The position numbers and the translations under genes are program-made. The notes beneath the pieces were generated by a model. It had not been told where the DNA came from. It worked only from the letters and a program-made list of their open reading frames with translations, and did no database searches. From Defluviitaleaceae bacterium (GTDB lineage Bacteria; Bacillota; Clostridia; Lachnospirales; WRBF01), in contig WRBF01000007.1 of the NCBI GenBank assembly GCA_009784685.1, positions 1 to 57,758 on the forward strand: a DNA stretch of 57,758 nt. The letters are read 5' to 3'. Shown here piece after piece: positions 43,994 through 51,737 of this stretch (positions within the stretch are counted from its first letter, which is position 1; every line of letters starts with the position of its first letter).

Positions 43994-45151
43994 TTATTGA
44001 CCAACTATCGGCTTTCTGGTTCTTTTTCTTGTTAACATAACAAGTCCATTACCCATCATACCGACAATGTTTACGCTTATTCTGTCTTTTTTAAGCTCGT
44101 CTTCAAGCTCTTTCATTATTATAACTCTATTTTCTTTAAAACGCAAATCTATAAAATCAATGAGAATCATTCCCGATAAATTTCTTAACCGAATCTGTCT
44201 TGCTATTTGAACGGCGGCTTCTCTATCAACTTTAAGAGCAGTTTTTTGCTGTGAGCTTTTACCAATAAATTTGCCGGAGTTAACATCAATTAAAATGCCT
44301 GCTTCTGCGTGATCAATAACAATAAATCCACCGGATTTAAGCCAAACTTTTTTGCTGAACACTTCTTCGACCTGACCTGTTAAAAAGTGTTCTGAAAAGA
44401 TTGGCGTATCGCCTGTATAGAGCTCAACATCTACCTCTCTTATACTTGCAGTGGTTGATTTCACTTTTTGAATCTCACTTTGGTCATTTAGCACTATTTT
44501 GTCAACATTATTTGTCAAAAGTGAGCTGATTGTATTGGATAAAAAATATTCTTCTTTTTGTATTATGTTAGGAGCAGTCGAGAACTCCGCTTTTTTAATA
44601 ATACGTTCATACTTTGTAACAAGCTCTTCAATTTTTTCAGATAATTCATCTTCTGAAACGTCCTTGCAGCCGGTTCTTATTACAACGCTAAACCCTTCCG
44701 GTAGAAGGCTTGACACTATCTTTTTGAGTCGTTTTCGTTCTAACACATTTTCTATTTTTTTTGAAATGCCTATATCTAGTTTTTCACATTTAAAAATTAC
44801 AAAATAGTTATTTGAAACAGATATTTGCGTTGTTGCGGCAGCACCTTTTTCACCTGTTCCTTCTCGAGTAATTTGTATTAAAATATGGTCGTTAGGCTTG
44901 AATTTTTTTCCATCACAAATTAAGCGTTCTTTTAAGTCGCTTAAATCAAGAAATACGTTTTTAGCAAGACCTATATCAATGAAAAGGAATTGGTTTTTTA
45001 AGACGTTTTTAACAACGCCCAAATAAATATTGCCAACAATAGCATTACTTTCGTTTTGTCGGTCGTCAAGCAAAAGCTCAACAAGACGTCCATCTTCGAC
45101 CAACGCAGTTTGTACTGTTTCATTATCAAAATTTATCAGTATATTCTTCAT
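43994..45151 (-). CDS. rng: Ribonuclease E/G family protein, short C-terminus
   Basis: A 385-residue RNase G-type endoribonuclease involved in rRNA and mRNA processing. The S1 RNA-binding domain is residues about 37-115. Catalytic-site regions are FIVIDHAEAGILIDVNSGKF and MILIDFIDLRF, with the metal-binding Asp residues present. The protein ends soon after LVMLTRKRTRKP, where many relatives continue with the zinc-link CPxC and small domain, so it is shorter than typical RNase G (about 400-490). It lies 13 bases after coaC. Confidence 0.9.
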   Translation of the reverse strand: MKNILINFDNETVQTALVEDGRLVELLLDDRQNESNAIVGNIYLGVVKNVLKNQFLFIDIGLAKNVFLDLSDLKERLICDGKKFKPNDHILIQITREGTGEKGAAATTQISVSNNYFVIFKCEKLDIGISKKIENVLERKRLKKIVSSLLPEGFSVVIRTGCKDVSEDELSEKIEELVTKYERIIKKAEFSTAPNIIQKEEYFLSNTISSLLTNNVDKIVLNDQSEIQKVKSTTASIREVDVELYTGDTPIFSEHFLTGQVEEVFSKKVWLKSGGFIVIDHAEAGILIDVNSGKFIGKSSQQKTALKVDREAAVQIARQIRLRNLSGMILIDFIDLRFKENRVIIMKELEDELKKDRISVNIVGMMGNGLVMLTRKRTRKPIVGQ

Positions 45152-45164
45152 TTGTTATCAATCA

Positions 45165-45707
45165 CTATGCTTCATCAATAGATTTTTTAATTGCAAAAAT
45201 AATTTTGTTAACGTCAGCTAATGCGCCTTTTCCCAAGTCGCCGCAAGCAAGGCGTGATTCTTTAGGATCAACAAATTGATAGTCAAAGCTTTTTAATTTG
45301 CATATGTTATTTTGTGTAATAATATTTTCATACATTGCAGTGTTCATCGCAGGGCAAATTATAACAGGTTTATTTTTAACAGCCATAACAACCGTCGAAA
45401 GCATATCATCCGCAACCCCGGAAGCTATCTTCCCGATAATGTTTGCAGTAGCTGGGGCGATAACAAAGCAATCTGCCTTTTGAGCAAGGGAAATATGCCT
45501 AACGTCGTTGTAGGCGATTTCTTCAAACATATCAATGTATACTTTATTCTTTGTCAAAGTTTGAAAGGTAAGCGGTGTAATAAATTTTGCCGCCGCAGTT
45601 GTCATAATAACATTAACGTTGATTTTGTCTTTAACAAGAATATTTGCAATTTCCGCTGCTTTATATGCTGCGATACTGCCGGTAACCCCTAAAACAACTT
45701 CCTTCAA
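45165..45707 (-). CDS. coaC: Phosphopantothenoylcysteine decarboxylase CoaC
   Basis: A 180-residue flavoprotein of the HFCD family. It decarboxylates 4'-phosphopantothenoylcysteine in coenzyme A synthesis. Motifs: GVTGSIAAYKAAEI, the active-site His in YNDVRHISLAQKAD, the PAMN-containing clamp (CPAMNTAMYEN) and the Cys-containing ESRLACGDLGKGAL. The start is TTG at 45707, overlapping the coaB stop (TTGA). In most bacteria CoaB and CoaC are fused; here they are separate, in the order coaB-coaC. Confidence 0.93.
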   Translation of the reverse strand: MKEVVLGVTGSIAAYKAAEIANILVKDKINVNVIMTTAAAKFITPLTFQTLTKNKVYIDMFEEIAYNDVRHISLAQKADCFVIAPATANIIGKIASGVADDMLSTVVMAVKNKPVIICPAMNTAMYENIITQNNICKLKSFDYQFVDPKESRLACGDLGKGALADVNKIIFAIKKSIDEA

Positions 45708-46477
45708 AATTGGTTCAACTCCTTACGGATTGTCGCATCTACTATAGCAGATGCTATGTCTGACTTACTTGAATACTCAACGTAGTTCCTGTCTTTATCT
45801 ATAAGATACCCTATATGCTGCTCGTTTGAAATATCTTTTAAGTCATTTGCAAGAACAAAACTGCATTTGTTTTTGGTTAAAATCTGATACCCGCTGTCAA
45901 TCAGTTTTTCTAGCGGTACGCTGTTTAGAAGCTTAAAGCCAACAAGTGTTGATTTTGGTGAAAACGATTGAAAAAGCGAGATTATTTTTGGCGTGCGCTC
46001 CATAAATAGAAGCATGTTATCTATATTAGAACTAATTTTGCCGTCGCCGCATAAGTCCAGTTCAGAATTTTTAAGTAATGATAGAATTTGTGAACTCACA
46101 TCTTGATTGTTAAGCTCTTTAATTGTATCAAGATTTGATATAACCAAATCAATAAAACTTGAAGCAGACAAAACTGACCCAACACGATAGTCGCTAACTG
46201 CCATGCAGTGGACGATAATATCAATGCAGGTGTTAGAAAGCACTGTTTTTATTGCAGTTTCAAGGCTTAAAACGTCATCAATATGTATTATTTCGGCTTT
46301 GTTAGAGTTAGGTTTAACTGCTGATCTGTTGCAAATATAAAAAATCTTGTCAATGCCGGGTTTATCAGCAAAACAGTCAGCAATTAAACTGCCAAGTTTT
46401 CCGGTTGACATGTTTGATATGCTTCTAACCGCATCAATCTTTTCGGTTGTGCCGCCCGATGTAACCAATATATTCAT
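45704..46477 (-). CDS. coaB: Phosphopantothenate-cysteine ligase CoaB (stand-alone)
   Basis: A 257-residue ligase joining 4'-phosphopantothenate and cysteine, separate from CoaC as in streptococci. NILVTSGGTTEKIDAVRSISNMSTGKLGSLIAD gives the nucleotide-binding and CoaB motif. Further on are VHCMAVSDYRV and the lid-region Lys in LVGFKLL. ATG at 46477 is chosen because the domain begins at once; an upstream Met at 46516 overlaps the radical-SAM-associated gene. Coupled to coaC by a 4-base overlap. Confidence 0.9.
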   Translation of the reverse strand: MNILVTSGGTTEKIDAVRSISNMSTGKLGSLIADCFADKPGIDKIFYICNRSAVKPNSNKAEIIHIDDVLSLETAIKTVLSNTCIDIIVHCMAVSDYRVGSVLSASSFIDLVISNLDTIKELNNQDVSSQILSLLKNSELDLCGDGKISSNIDNMLLFMERTPKIISLFQSFSPKSTLVGFKLLNSVPLEKLIDSGYQILTKNKCSFVLANDLKDISNEQHIGYLIDKDRNYVEYSSKSDIASAIVDATIRKELNQF

Positions 46478-46493
46478 TTTTATCCAACTTCTC

Positions 46494-47168
46494 CTATAGG
46501 CTTCCGTTTTCTCCAAACAAAGCTAATCTTTTAATGCGGACATCACCGGGGGTGTATGATATTCCGAGTTTTTCGCATATAATTTCAGCTATAACATCTG
46601 CTTTTAAATTGGAAGCACTTCCTGTGTCAATTAAAGTGTTTACTGCAACTGGAAATTCCAATAGGGTTAATTCGTGTATCATTGGTCTAACATCGACCTG
46701 TTTATCACCTTTTTTGCTCGTTCTTGTAATGATAATTTGGCTTTCTGTTAATATTTCATCTATTGCTTTTCGCAGCCCACTTTTGGTAATTGTTTCAGGA
46801 AATACAAGTTCATAGCTAGCTGAAGAAAGAGATGCAGCGGCATTTTTTTCGCCTGTTGTAAGCCTTCGCACATTTACTACTTTAAGACCGTTAGGCATTG
46901 TTAAGTTGAATTTTTCAATGGTATCGCAACAGTCGAGGATATTTGTAAATTCAACATCGACAATCTCCCCAATGCTTTCAACTCCAACAGAAAGCGGAAG
47001 AGCAAACGACATAATTTGATGAGGGTTAAACCCTTGAGAATACGCAACCGGAAGGACGCTTCGCTTTACAGCACGTTGGAATATCTTTAAAAGATCAAGA
47101 TGTCCAATAAATTTCATTGCGCCTGTTTTTTCAAATTTAATGCGGTATATTAATTTCTCATTCTCCAA
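46494..47168 (-). CDS. TIGR03936 family radical-SAM-associated protein (DUF2344)
   Basis: A 224-residue DUF2344 protein: YRIKFEKTGAMKFIGHLDLLKIFQRAVKRSVLPVAYSQGFNPHQIMSFALPLSVGVES is diagnostic. It nearly always lies next to a TIGR03960 radical-SAM gene, as here, and sometimes is fused to it. The function is unknown, though the pairing with RNase G suggests RNA or ribosome modification. TTG at 47168 is eight bases after AGGAGG; a GTG at 47177 lies on top of that site. Overlaps the upstream gene by 11 bases. Confidence 0.9.
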   Translation of the reverse strand: MENEKLIYRIKFEKTGAMKFIGHLDLLKIFQRAVKRSVLPVAYSQGFNPHQIMSFALPLSVGVESIGEIVDVEFTNILDCCDTIEKFNLTMPNGLKVVNVRRLTTGEKNAAASLSSASYELVFPETITKSGLRKAIDEILTESQIIITRTSKKGDKQVDVRPMIHELTLLEFPVAVNTLIDTGSASNLKADVIAEIICEKLGISYTPGDVRIKRLALFGENGSL

Positions 47169-48987
47169 AACAAGCACCTCCTAAAAATGAATCTGCGCCG
47201 CAGCCTACGCATGCAATACGGCAATGAGATGTCGTTTTTTCTTCATAAGCTTTTTTACGTTCATTAATTAAAAACTCTTTAGAAACGCCAATGTCTATAT
47301 GTTCCCAAGGCAGTATTTCATCATAATTTCTTTCACGCAAATACTTGGTTATGTCGATAGACGTTTTTTCAAAAGCATCAAGCCATAGATCATATTTGAA
47401 AAACTCAGTCCATCCATCAAATCTTGCACCCATTCCCCATGCTTTAACAATCGCACGGATGACCTGTCTGTCTCCTCGTGACATAATTGCTTCCATAACG
47501 CTAGTCCCTGCACAGTGATAGCTGTAGCGTATTTGCCGTTTTGTCAAGCTTCTCTTTATCAAACGCTGTTTGTCCATTAAAGTTTCGTAATCATCCTGTT
47601 TGTCCCATTGAAACGGCGTAAACGCTTTAGGTATAAAGCATGATGTGCTCATAGTGACAGAAGGACTAATTTTTCTATTGCCAACTTCATAATATTTTTC
47701 GACTATCTTCTCGGATAATTGTACAATTCCCTCTAAATCTTGATCTGTTTCGGTCGGTAGACCTAACATGAAATACAGCTTTATTCTGTTCCATCCTCCT
47801 GCAAAGGCAATCCCGCTTCCTGTTAAAATTTCATCTTCGGTAATTCCTTTGTTTATAACGTTTCTAAGCCTTTGAGTACCTGCTTCAGGTGCAAAAGTTA
47901 GGCTTGATTTTCGCACATTTTGTACCTTTTCCATAAGTTCAAGATTGAAAGCATCTATTCTTAGAGACGGAAGCGAAATGCTGACTTTTTCATCCTCAAA
48001 GCGGTCTATTATACCTTCAGCAAGCGGTTTGAATTCGCCATAGTCACCTGTTGACAAGGAAACAAGCGATATTTCTTCATGCCCGCTGGAATCTAGCAGC
48101 TTACCTGCTTGCTCAAGCAGCAAATTACAGCTCCGCTCGCGAACAGGGCGGTAAACATACCCTGCTTGGCAAAAGCGGCATCCTCGAACGCATCCTCTGA
48201 AAACTTCAAGTGTAACTCTATCATGCACAACTTCAATAAGCGGAACTATTTGTTTTTCCAGAAAGAAATAATCATCTAAATTCTCGGCAATAACTTTGCG
48301 AATTTTTGTTTTTGCCTGTGGGTTATTTGGTACAAAAGAATCTATTGAACCGTCAAGTTTATAGCTGACATCATAAAACTTAGGCACGTAAACTCCTTCG
48401 ACATTAAGCAGCATTTCAAGAAAATCATCCCGTGTTCCGCCGTTAGCCTTGTTTTCATTATACAAGTCCATTATTTCATCAAGCGCAGCCTCGCCTTCGC
48501 CAATATAGAAAAAATCAAATATTTCAGCCATAGGTTCAGGGTTATAGGTACAAGGACCTCCGCCGCAAATTATAGGGTCGTTTTCTGTACGATCACAAGA
48601 ATATATCGGAATATACGCAAGATCAAGCATATTTATGATGTTAGTGTAGCTCATTTCATACTGTAACGTAAAGCCAACAAAATCAAACTCTTTAAGATTT
48701 GCCTTTGTCTCAAGAGAAAAAAGCGGAATTTTATTTTCCCGCATAACAGATTCCATATCATTCCAAACAGCAAAACATCTTTCGCAATAAACATCATCTC
48801 TTCGGTTTAAGAAGAAATAAAGTATTTGAAGACCTAAATGGCTCATTCCTATTTCATAAACATCTGGAAAGCATAGTGCAAAGTGGATTTTTATGTCTTC
48901 AACAGTCTTGTTTATGGCATTAACTTCGTTTCCTATGTATCGTGCAGGTTTTTCAACTTTTAGCAGTAAGGTGTCGCTAATATTCAT
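47158..48987 (-). CDS. TIGR03960 family B12-binding-fold radical SAM protein
   Basis: A 609-residue radical SAM protein. The N-terminal cobalamin-binding-like Rossmann region (about 10-200: ALCFPDVYEIGMSHLGLQILYF) precedes the radical-SAM barrel with its cluster motif C-x3-C-x2-C (RGCVRGCRFCQAGYVYRPVRER). The C-terminus adds a Cys-rich end (CRIACVGCGADSF). Substrate is unknown. ATG at 48987 follows GGAGAG; a longer frame to 49173 overlaps the next gene and is not conserved-looking. Confidence 0.93.
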   Translation of the reverse strand: MNISDTLLLKVEKPARYIGNEVNAINKTVEDIKIHFALCFPDVYEIGMSHLGLQILYFFLNRRDDVYCERCFAVWNDMESVMRENKIPLFSLETKANLKEFDFVGFTLQYEMSYTNIINMLDLAYIPIYSCDRTENDPIICGGGPCTYNPEPMAEIFDFFYIGEGEAALDEIMDLYNENKANGGTRDDFLEMLLNVEGVYVPKFYDVSYKLDGSIDSFVPNNPQAKTKIRKVIAENLDDYFFLEKQIVPLIEVVHDRVTLEVFRGCVRGCRFCQAGYVYRPVRERSCNLLLEQAGKLLDSSGHEEISLVSLSTGDYGEFKPLAEGIIDRFEDEKVSISLPSLRIDAFNLELMEKVQNVRKSSLTFAPEAGTQRLRNVINKGITEDEILTGSGIAFAGGWNRIKLYFMLGLPTETDQDLEGIVQLSEKIVEKYYEVGNRKISPSVTMSTSCFIPKAFTPFQWDKQDDYETLMDKQRLIKRSLTKRQIRYSYHCAGTSVMEAIMSRGDRQVIRAIVKAWGMGARFDGWTEFFKYDLWLDAFEKTSIDITKYLRERNYDEILPWEHIDIGVSKEFLINERKKAYEEKTTSHCRIACVGCGADSFLGGACFGE

Positions 48988-49123
48988 TTTATCTCTCCAT
49001 TGTGAAATTGGTAGGTTATTGCTGTTTTTAGAGTATAACACATAGATTTGATGCAGACAAGAGAAACAAAGAGCTGTCAAAAGTTGGTAAACTGTCAAAT
49101 AGTACATTATCTGCTTGGTTGTT

Positions 49124-50170
49124 TCATGCCGTAATATTCTTGAAAAGCTGAGTTGTTGCTTGATCAGGCGCAATTTTTGAGCCTATAGTTTCATCTTGAG
49201 GTATATCATCCTGCTTGTCTTTTATAATCCAACACACAAGCTTGTTAAGCGGTATAATAAATGAAATCAGAGCAAGCATAGTTATTGTGTTAAAAATAAC
49301 ATGAAAAACAGACATTTGTATAATCGGATCGACTATTAATCCTTGATACCACGGAACAAGAATATCTTGCAGCGGCCAAACAATTGCTAAGAATAAAATA
49401 GCCCCCAATAAATTAAATAACACATGGAAAAGCCCAACTCTCTTTGCGTTTCGATTGCCCGGTAAAGATGCAACTATAGCAGTAAAGCTTGTACCCAAAT
49501 TTGCACCGATTACAATAAAAATAGCCGATTCAAATGGAAGCAATCCGCTTGCAACCATAGCTACACTAATCCCTATTGCAGCAGAGGAAGATTGTATCAA
49601 GGCAGCAAATAGCGTCCCTATAAGAAATAACCAAAGCGGAAAAGTGATTCTTGCAAACACTCCTTCAAAATAACCGACAATAATTTCGTTGCTGCCCAGT
49701 GCTGAACTCATCATACCTAAGCCTATAAACAAAAGACCAAATGTTATAAATATATTTGCAATTTTGATACTTTTTTCATTTTTTGTTGCAAGGTGCATTA
49801 CTGCCCCAACAAAAACAAGAAACATGATAAAGTATCTGATTCTAAATGTTGAAAACACGAACAGAAGTGATGTTAAACTGCTGCCTATATTTATGCCCAT
49901 AATCAATCCGGTTGCTTGCAAAAGAGTTAACATTCCGCCGCTGATTAAACTTATTATAATGACAGTTGTAGGGGTAGAAGATTGGGTAATTCCTACTGCG
50001 GCTATACCTAAACCTGCATTGGTAAAACGGTTTTCTCCTGTTTTTTTAAAAAACTTATTCAGCTTTTCAGATGGTCTGCCAAATATTTTTGAAAGCATAA
50101 CAATTGCCAGCAAAAATACACCTACGCCTATAAATAGCTCTAAAATTGAAGTTATAATATCCCAAAACAT
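49124..50170 (-). CDS. Na/Pi-cotransporter family protein without PhoU domain
   Basis: A 348-residue membrane protein with two inverted Na/Pi-cotransporter (PF02690) repeats. Their hallmark segments are GITQSSTPTTVIIISL and ALIQSSSAAIGISVAM, each followed by GxNxGSS/GANLGTS. About 8-9 helices. Family members import phosphate with sodium; the C-terminal PhoU-like domain found in many bacterial relatives is missing. ATG at 50170 follows GGAGG; a longer frame to 50236 adds no transmembrane sequence. Confidence 0.88.
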   Translation of the reverse strand: MFWDIITSILELFIGVGVFLLAIVMLSKIFGRPSEKLNKFFKKTGENRFTNAGLGIAAVGITQSSTPTTVIIISLISGGMLTLLQATGLIMGINIGSSLTSLLFVFSTFRIRYFIMFLVFVGAVMHLATKNEKSIKIANIFITFGLLFIGLGMMSSALGSNEIIVGYFEGVFARITFPLWLFLIGTLFAALIQSSSAAIGISVAMVASGLLPFESAIFIVIGANLGTSFTAIVASLPGNRNAKRVGLFHVLFNLLGAILFLAIVWPLQDILVPWYQGLIVDPIIQMSVFHVIFNTITMLALISFIIPLNKLVCWIIKDKQDDIPQDETIGSKIAPDQATTQLFKNITA

Positions 50171-50239
50171 AACGATGTTCCTCCATAAATAATAGTTTAT
50201 ATAGATTTGTTGAGCGAATGCAACAATGCTAACCATAAC

Positions 50240-50283
50240 GAGTTAGTTTGCGCTAACTTATTAAGGTTAGCACAAACTAACTC
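50240..50283. repeat. 18-bp inverted repeat between divergent genes
   Basis: GAGTTAGTTTG-C-GCTAAC (50240-50257) pairs with 50266-50283 with a single mismatch (a G-U wobble in the minus-strand RNA). It sits in the leader of the Na/Pi-type gene and upstream of the relQ promoter. There is no U tract, so it is more likely an operator or a leader hairpin than a terminator. Confidence 0.6.
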
Positions 50284-50365
50284 ATCTGTCAATGGATATT
50301 TTAGAAAATTTTCTTCAACGCACCCCGAAGACCTTGGATATTAGTATAAATACCAAAAAATATTA

Positions 50366-50394
50366 TTGGAAAAACCGTTGTTTTATGTTATAGT
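50366..50394 (+). promoter_or_regulatory. Sigma-A promoter of relQ
   Basis: TTGGAA (50366-50371) and TATAGT (50389-50394), 17-base spacer, 50 bases before the start codon. Confidence 0.65.
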
Positions 50395-50444
50395 TAGTAA
50401 ACTGAAAAAACAAGATGCTGTAAAAGCACATTCGGGGGAACAAA

Positions 50445-51257
50445 ATGGTTACTTTTGAAGCAGATAATATTGACTGGAAAAACTTTTTACTTCCTTATGA
50501 GCAAATGGTAAACGAGCTTATAGTGAAGTTTGAAAACATATCTAAATCATTTGAATATACGGGAGAACCGTCGCCGATAGAGCATGTTTATGGCAGAGTT
50601 AAAACGGCTTCGAGCATTTTGGAAAAGGCGAAGCGTAAAAACATCGCTATAAGGGATATTAAAAAAGAAGTGGAAGATATCGGCGGAATAAGGCTAATTT
50701 GTCGTTTTGTTGAAGATATAGACAGGATAATTTATATAATAAGATCACATGAAGATCTTGAAGTAATAAAAGAGCTTAATTATGTAGAAGACAAAAAAGC
50801 TAGTGGATATAGAAGCTATCACATTAAGATTAAGTATAAACTATATACAATGAGCGGTCCCAAAGAGCTTATTTGTGAGCTTCAAATCCGAACATTAGCT
50901 ATGAATTTTTGGGCAACAATTGAACATTCATTGCGATATAAGTATAAGGATAATATGCCTGAATCCATTGTGGAACGCTTAAGAAGCTCTGCCGAGGCTG
51001 CTTTTAACCTTGACAAAGAGATGAGCACTATTCGAGACGAAATTCTGGAAGTGCAAAGATATCAAATTGTTAAGAACGAACTTACTGAACAATCGATGGA
51101 GAAGTTGGACGAGCTCGAAGGTTCAATGGAAGCCGACAAGATTAATGATCTTCGAAATGAGCTTCATGAATTGCTTGCAGAGAGCGATTTATTCAAGCTT
51201 CAAGAGTTTTATAGAAGGCTTCGTATAACAAGAAAGATTTTCAAGCTCGAAACATAG
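50445..51257 (+). CDS. relQ: Small alarmone synthetase (RelQ/YjbM type)
   Basis: A 270-residue stand-alone RelA/SpoT synthetase domain that makes (p)ppGpp from GTP/GDP and ATP. Motifs: VYGRVKTASSILEKAKRK, DIGGIRLICRFVEDI (metal and substrate binding), GYRSYHIKIKY and ELQIRTLAMNFWATIEHSLRYK. It has no hydrolase, TGS or ACT domains. The acidic C-terminal helices mediate tetramer formation in RelQ. Length is slightly above RelQ (about 210-230). GGGGGAA precedes the ATG. Confidence 0.93.
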   Translation: MVTFEADNIDWKNFLLPYEQMVNELIVKFENISKSFEYTGEPSPIEHVYGRVKTASSILEKAKRKNIAIRDIKKEVEDIGGIRLICRFVEDIDRIIYIIRSHEDLEVIKELNYVEDKKASGYRSYHIKIKYKLYTMSGPKELICELQIRTLAMNFWATIEHSLRYKYKDNMPESIVERLRSSAEAAFNLDKEMSTIRDEILEVQRYQIVKNELTEQSMEKLDELEGSMEADKINDLRNELHELLAESDLFKLQEFYRRLRITRKIFKLET

Positions 51258-51290
51258 GCAAGGATTAAATACTTTGGGAGGTTTTTACAA

Positions 51291-51710
51291 ATGAAAGACA
51301 CAGATAAGAACTTTATCACTGTTTCAATAGGCGGAGAAATGTTTGAGTTAATAAGCGATGAGAGCGAAGAATATATAGTAAATCTTGCCAGATATGTAAA
51401 CAAAAAAATAGTATCTGTGAATAAAAACACCAGAAGTGTATCAACAAATTCAGATATGATGCGAATTTTAGCTACTGTTAATGTTGCGGATGATTATTTT
51501 AAAGAAAAAGCTGAAAATGTAAGACTTAACGATGAAGCCAAAACAAACCAAAGCCTCCTTGATCTTTTGCGTGAAGAAAATGAGTTTCTTCAAAAAGAAA
51601 ATAAACGCTTTGCTGAAGAAAACGCAATATTTTCTCAGAAAATTTCTGAATTTGAAAGGCTGGCTTTGAAAAACGAAAAAGAACAGGTAAAAGGACATAC
51701 CAAGCGATAA
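51291..51710 (+). CDS. zapA: Cell division protein ZapA
   Basis: A 139-residue ZapA-like protein. It bundles FtsZ filaments at mid-cell. The N-terminal head is NFITVSIGGEMFELISDESEEYIVNLARYVNKKI and a long coiled coil runs from about 60 to 130, rich in Glu and Lys. In Clostridia zapA commonly precedes a U32 peptidase gene, as here. GGGAGG precedes ATG. Confidence 0.9.
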   Translation: MKDTDKNFITVSIGGEMFELISDESEEYIVNLARYVNKKIVSVNKNTRSVSTNSDMMRILATVNVADDYFKEKAENVRLNDEAKTNQSLLDLLREENEFLQKENKRFAEENAIFSQKISEFERLALKNEKEQVKGHTKR

Positions 51711-51737
51711 CGCTTTGATTGTAGAGAGGTAAAATGA

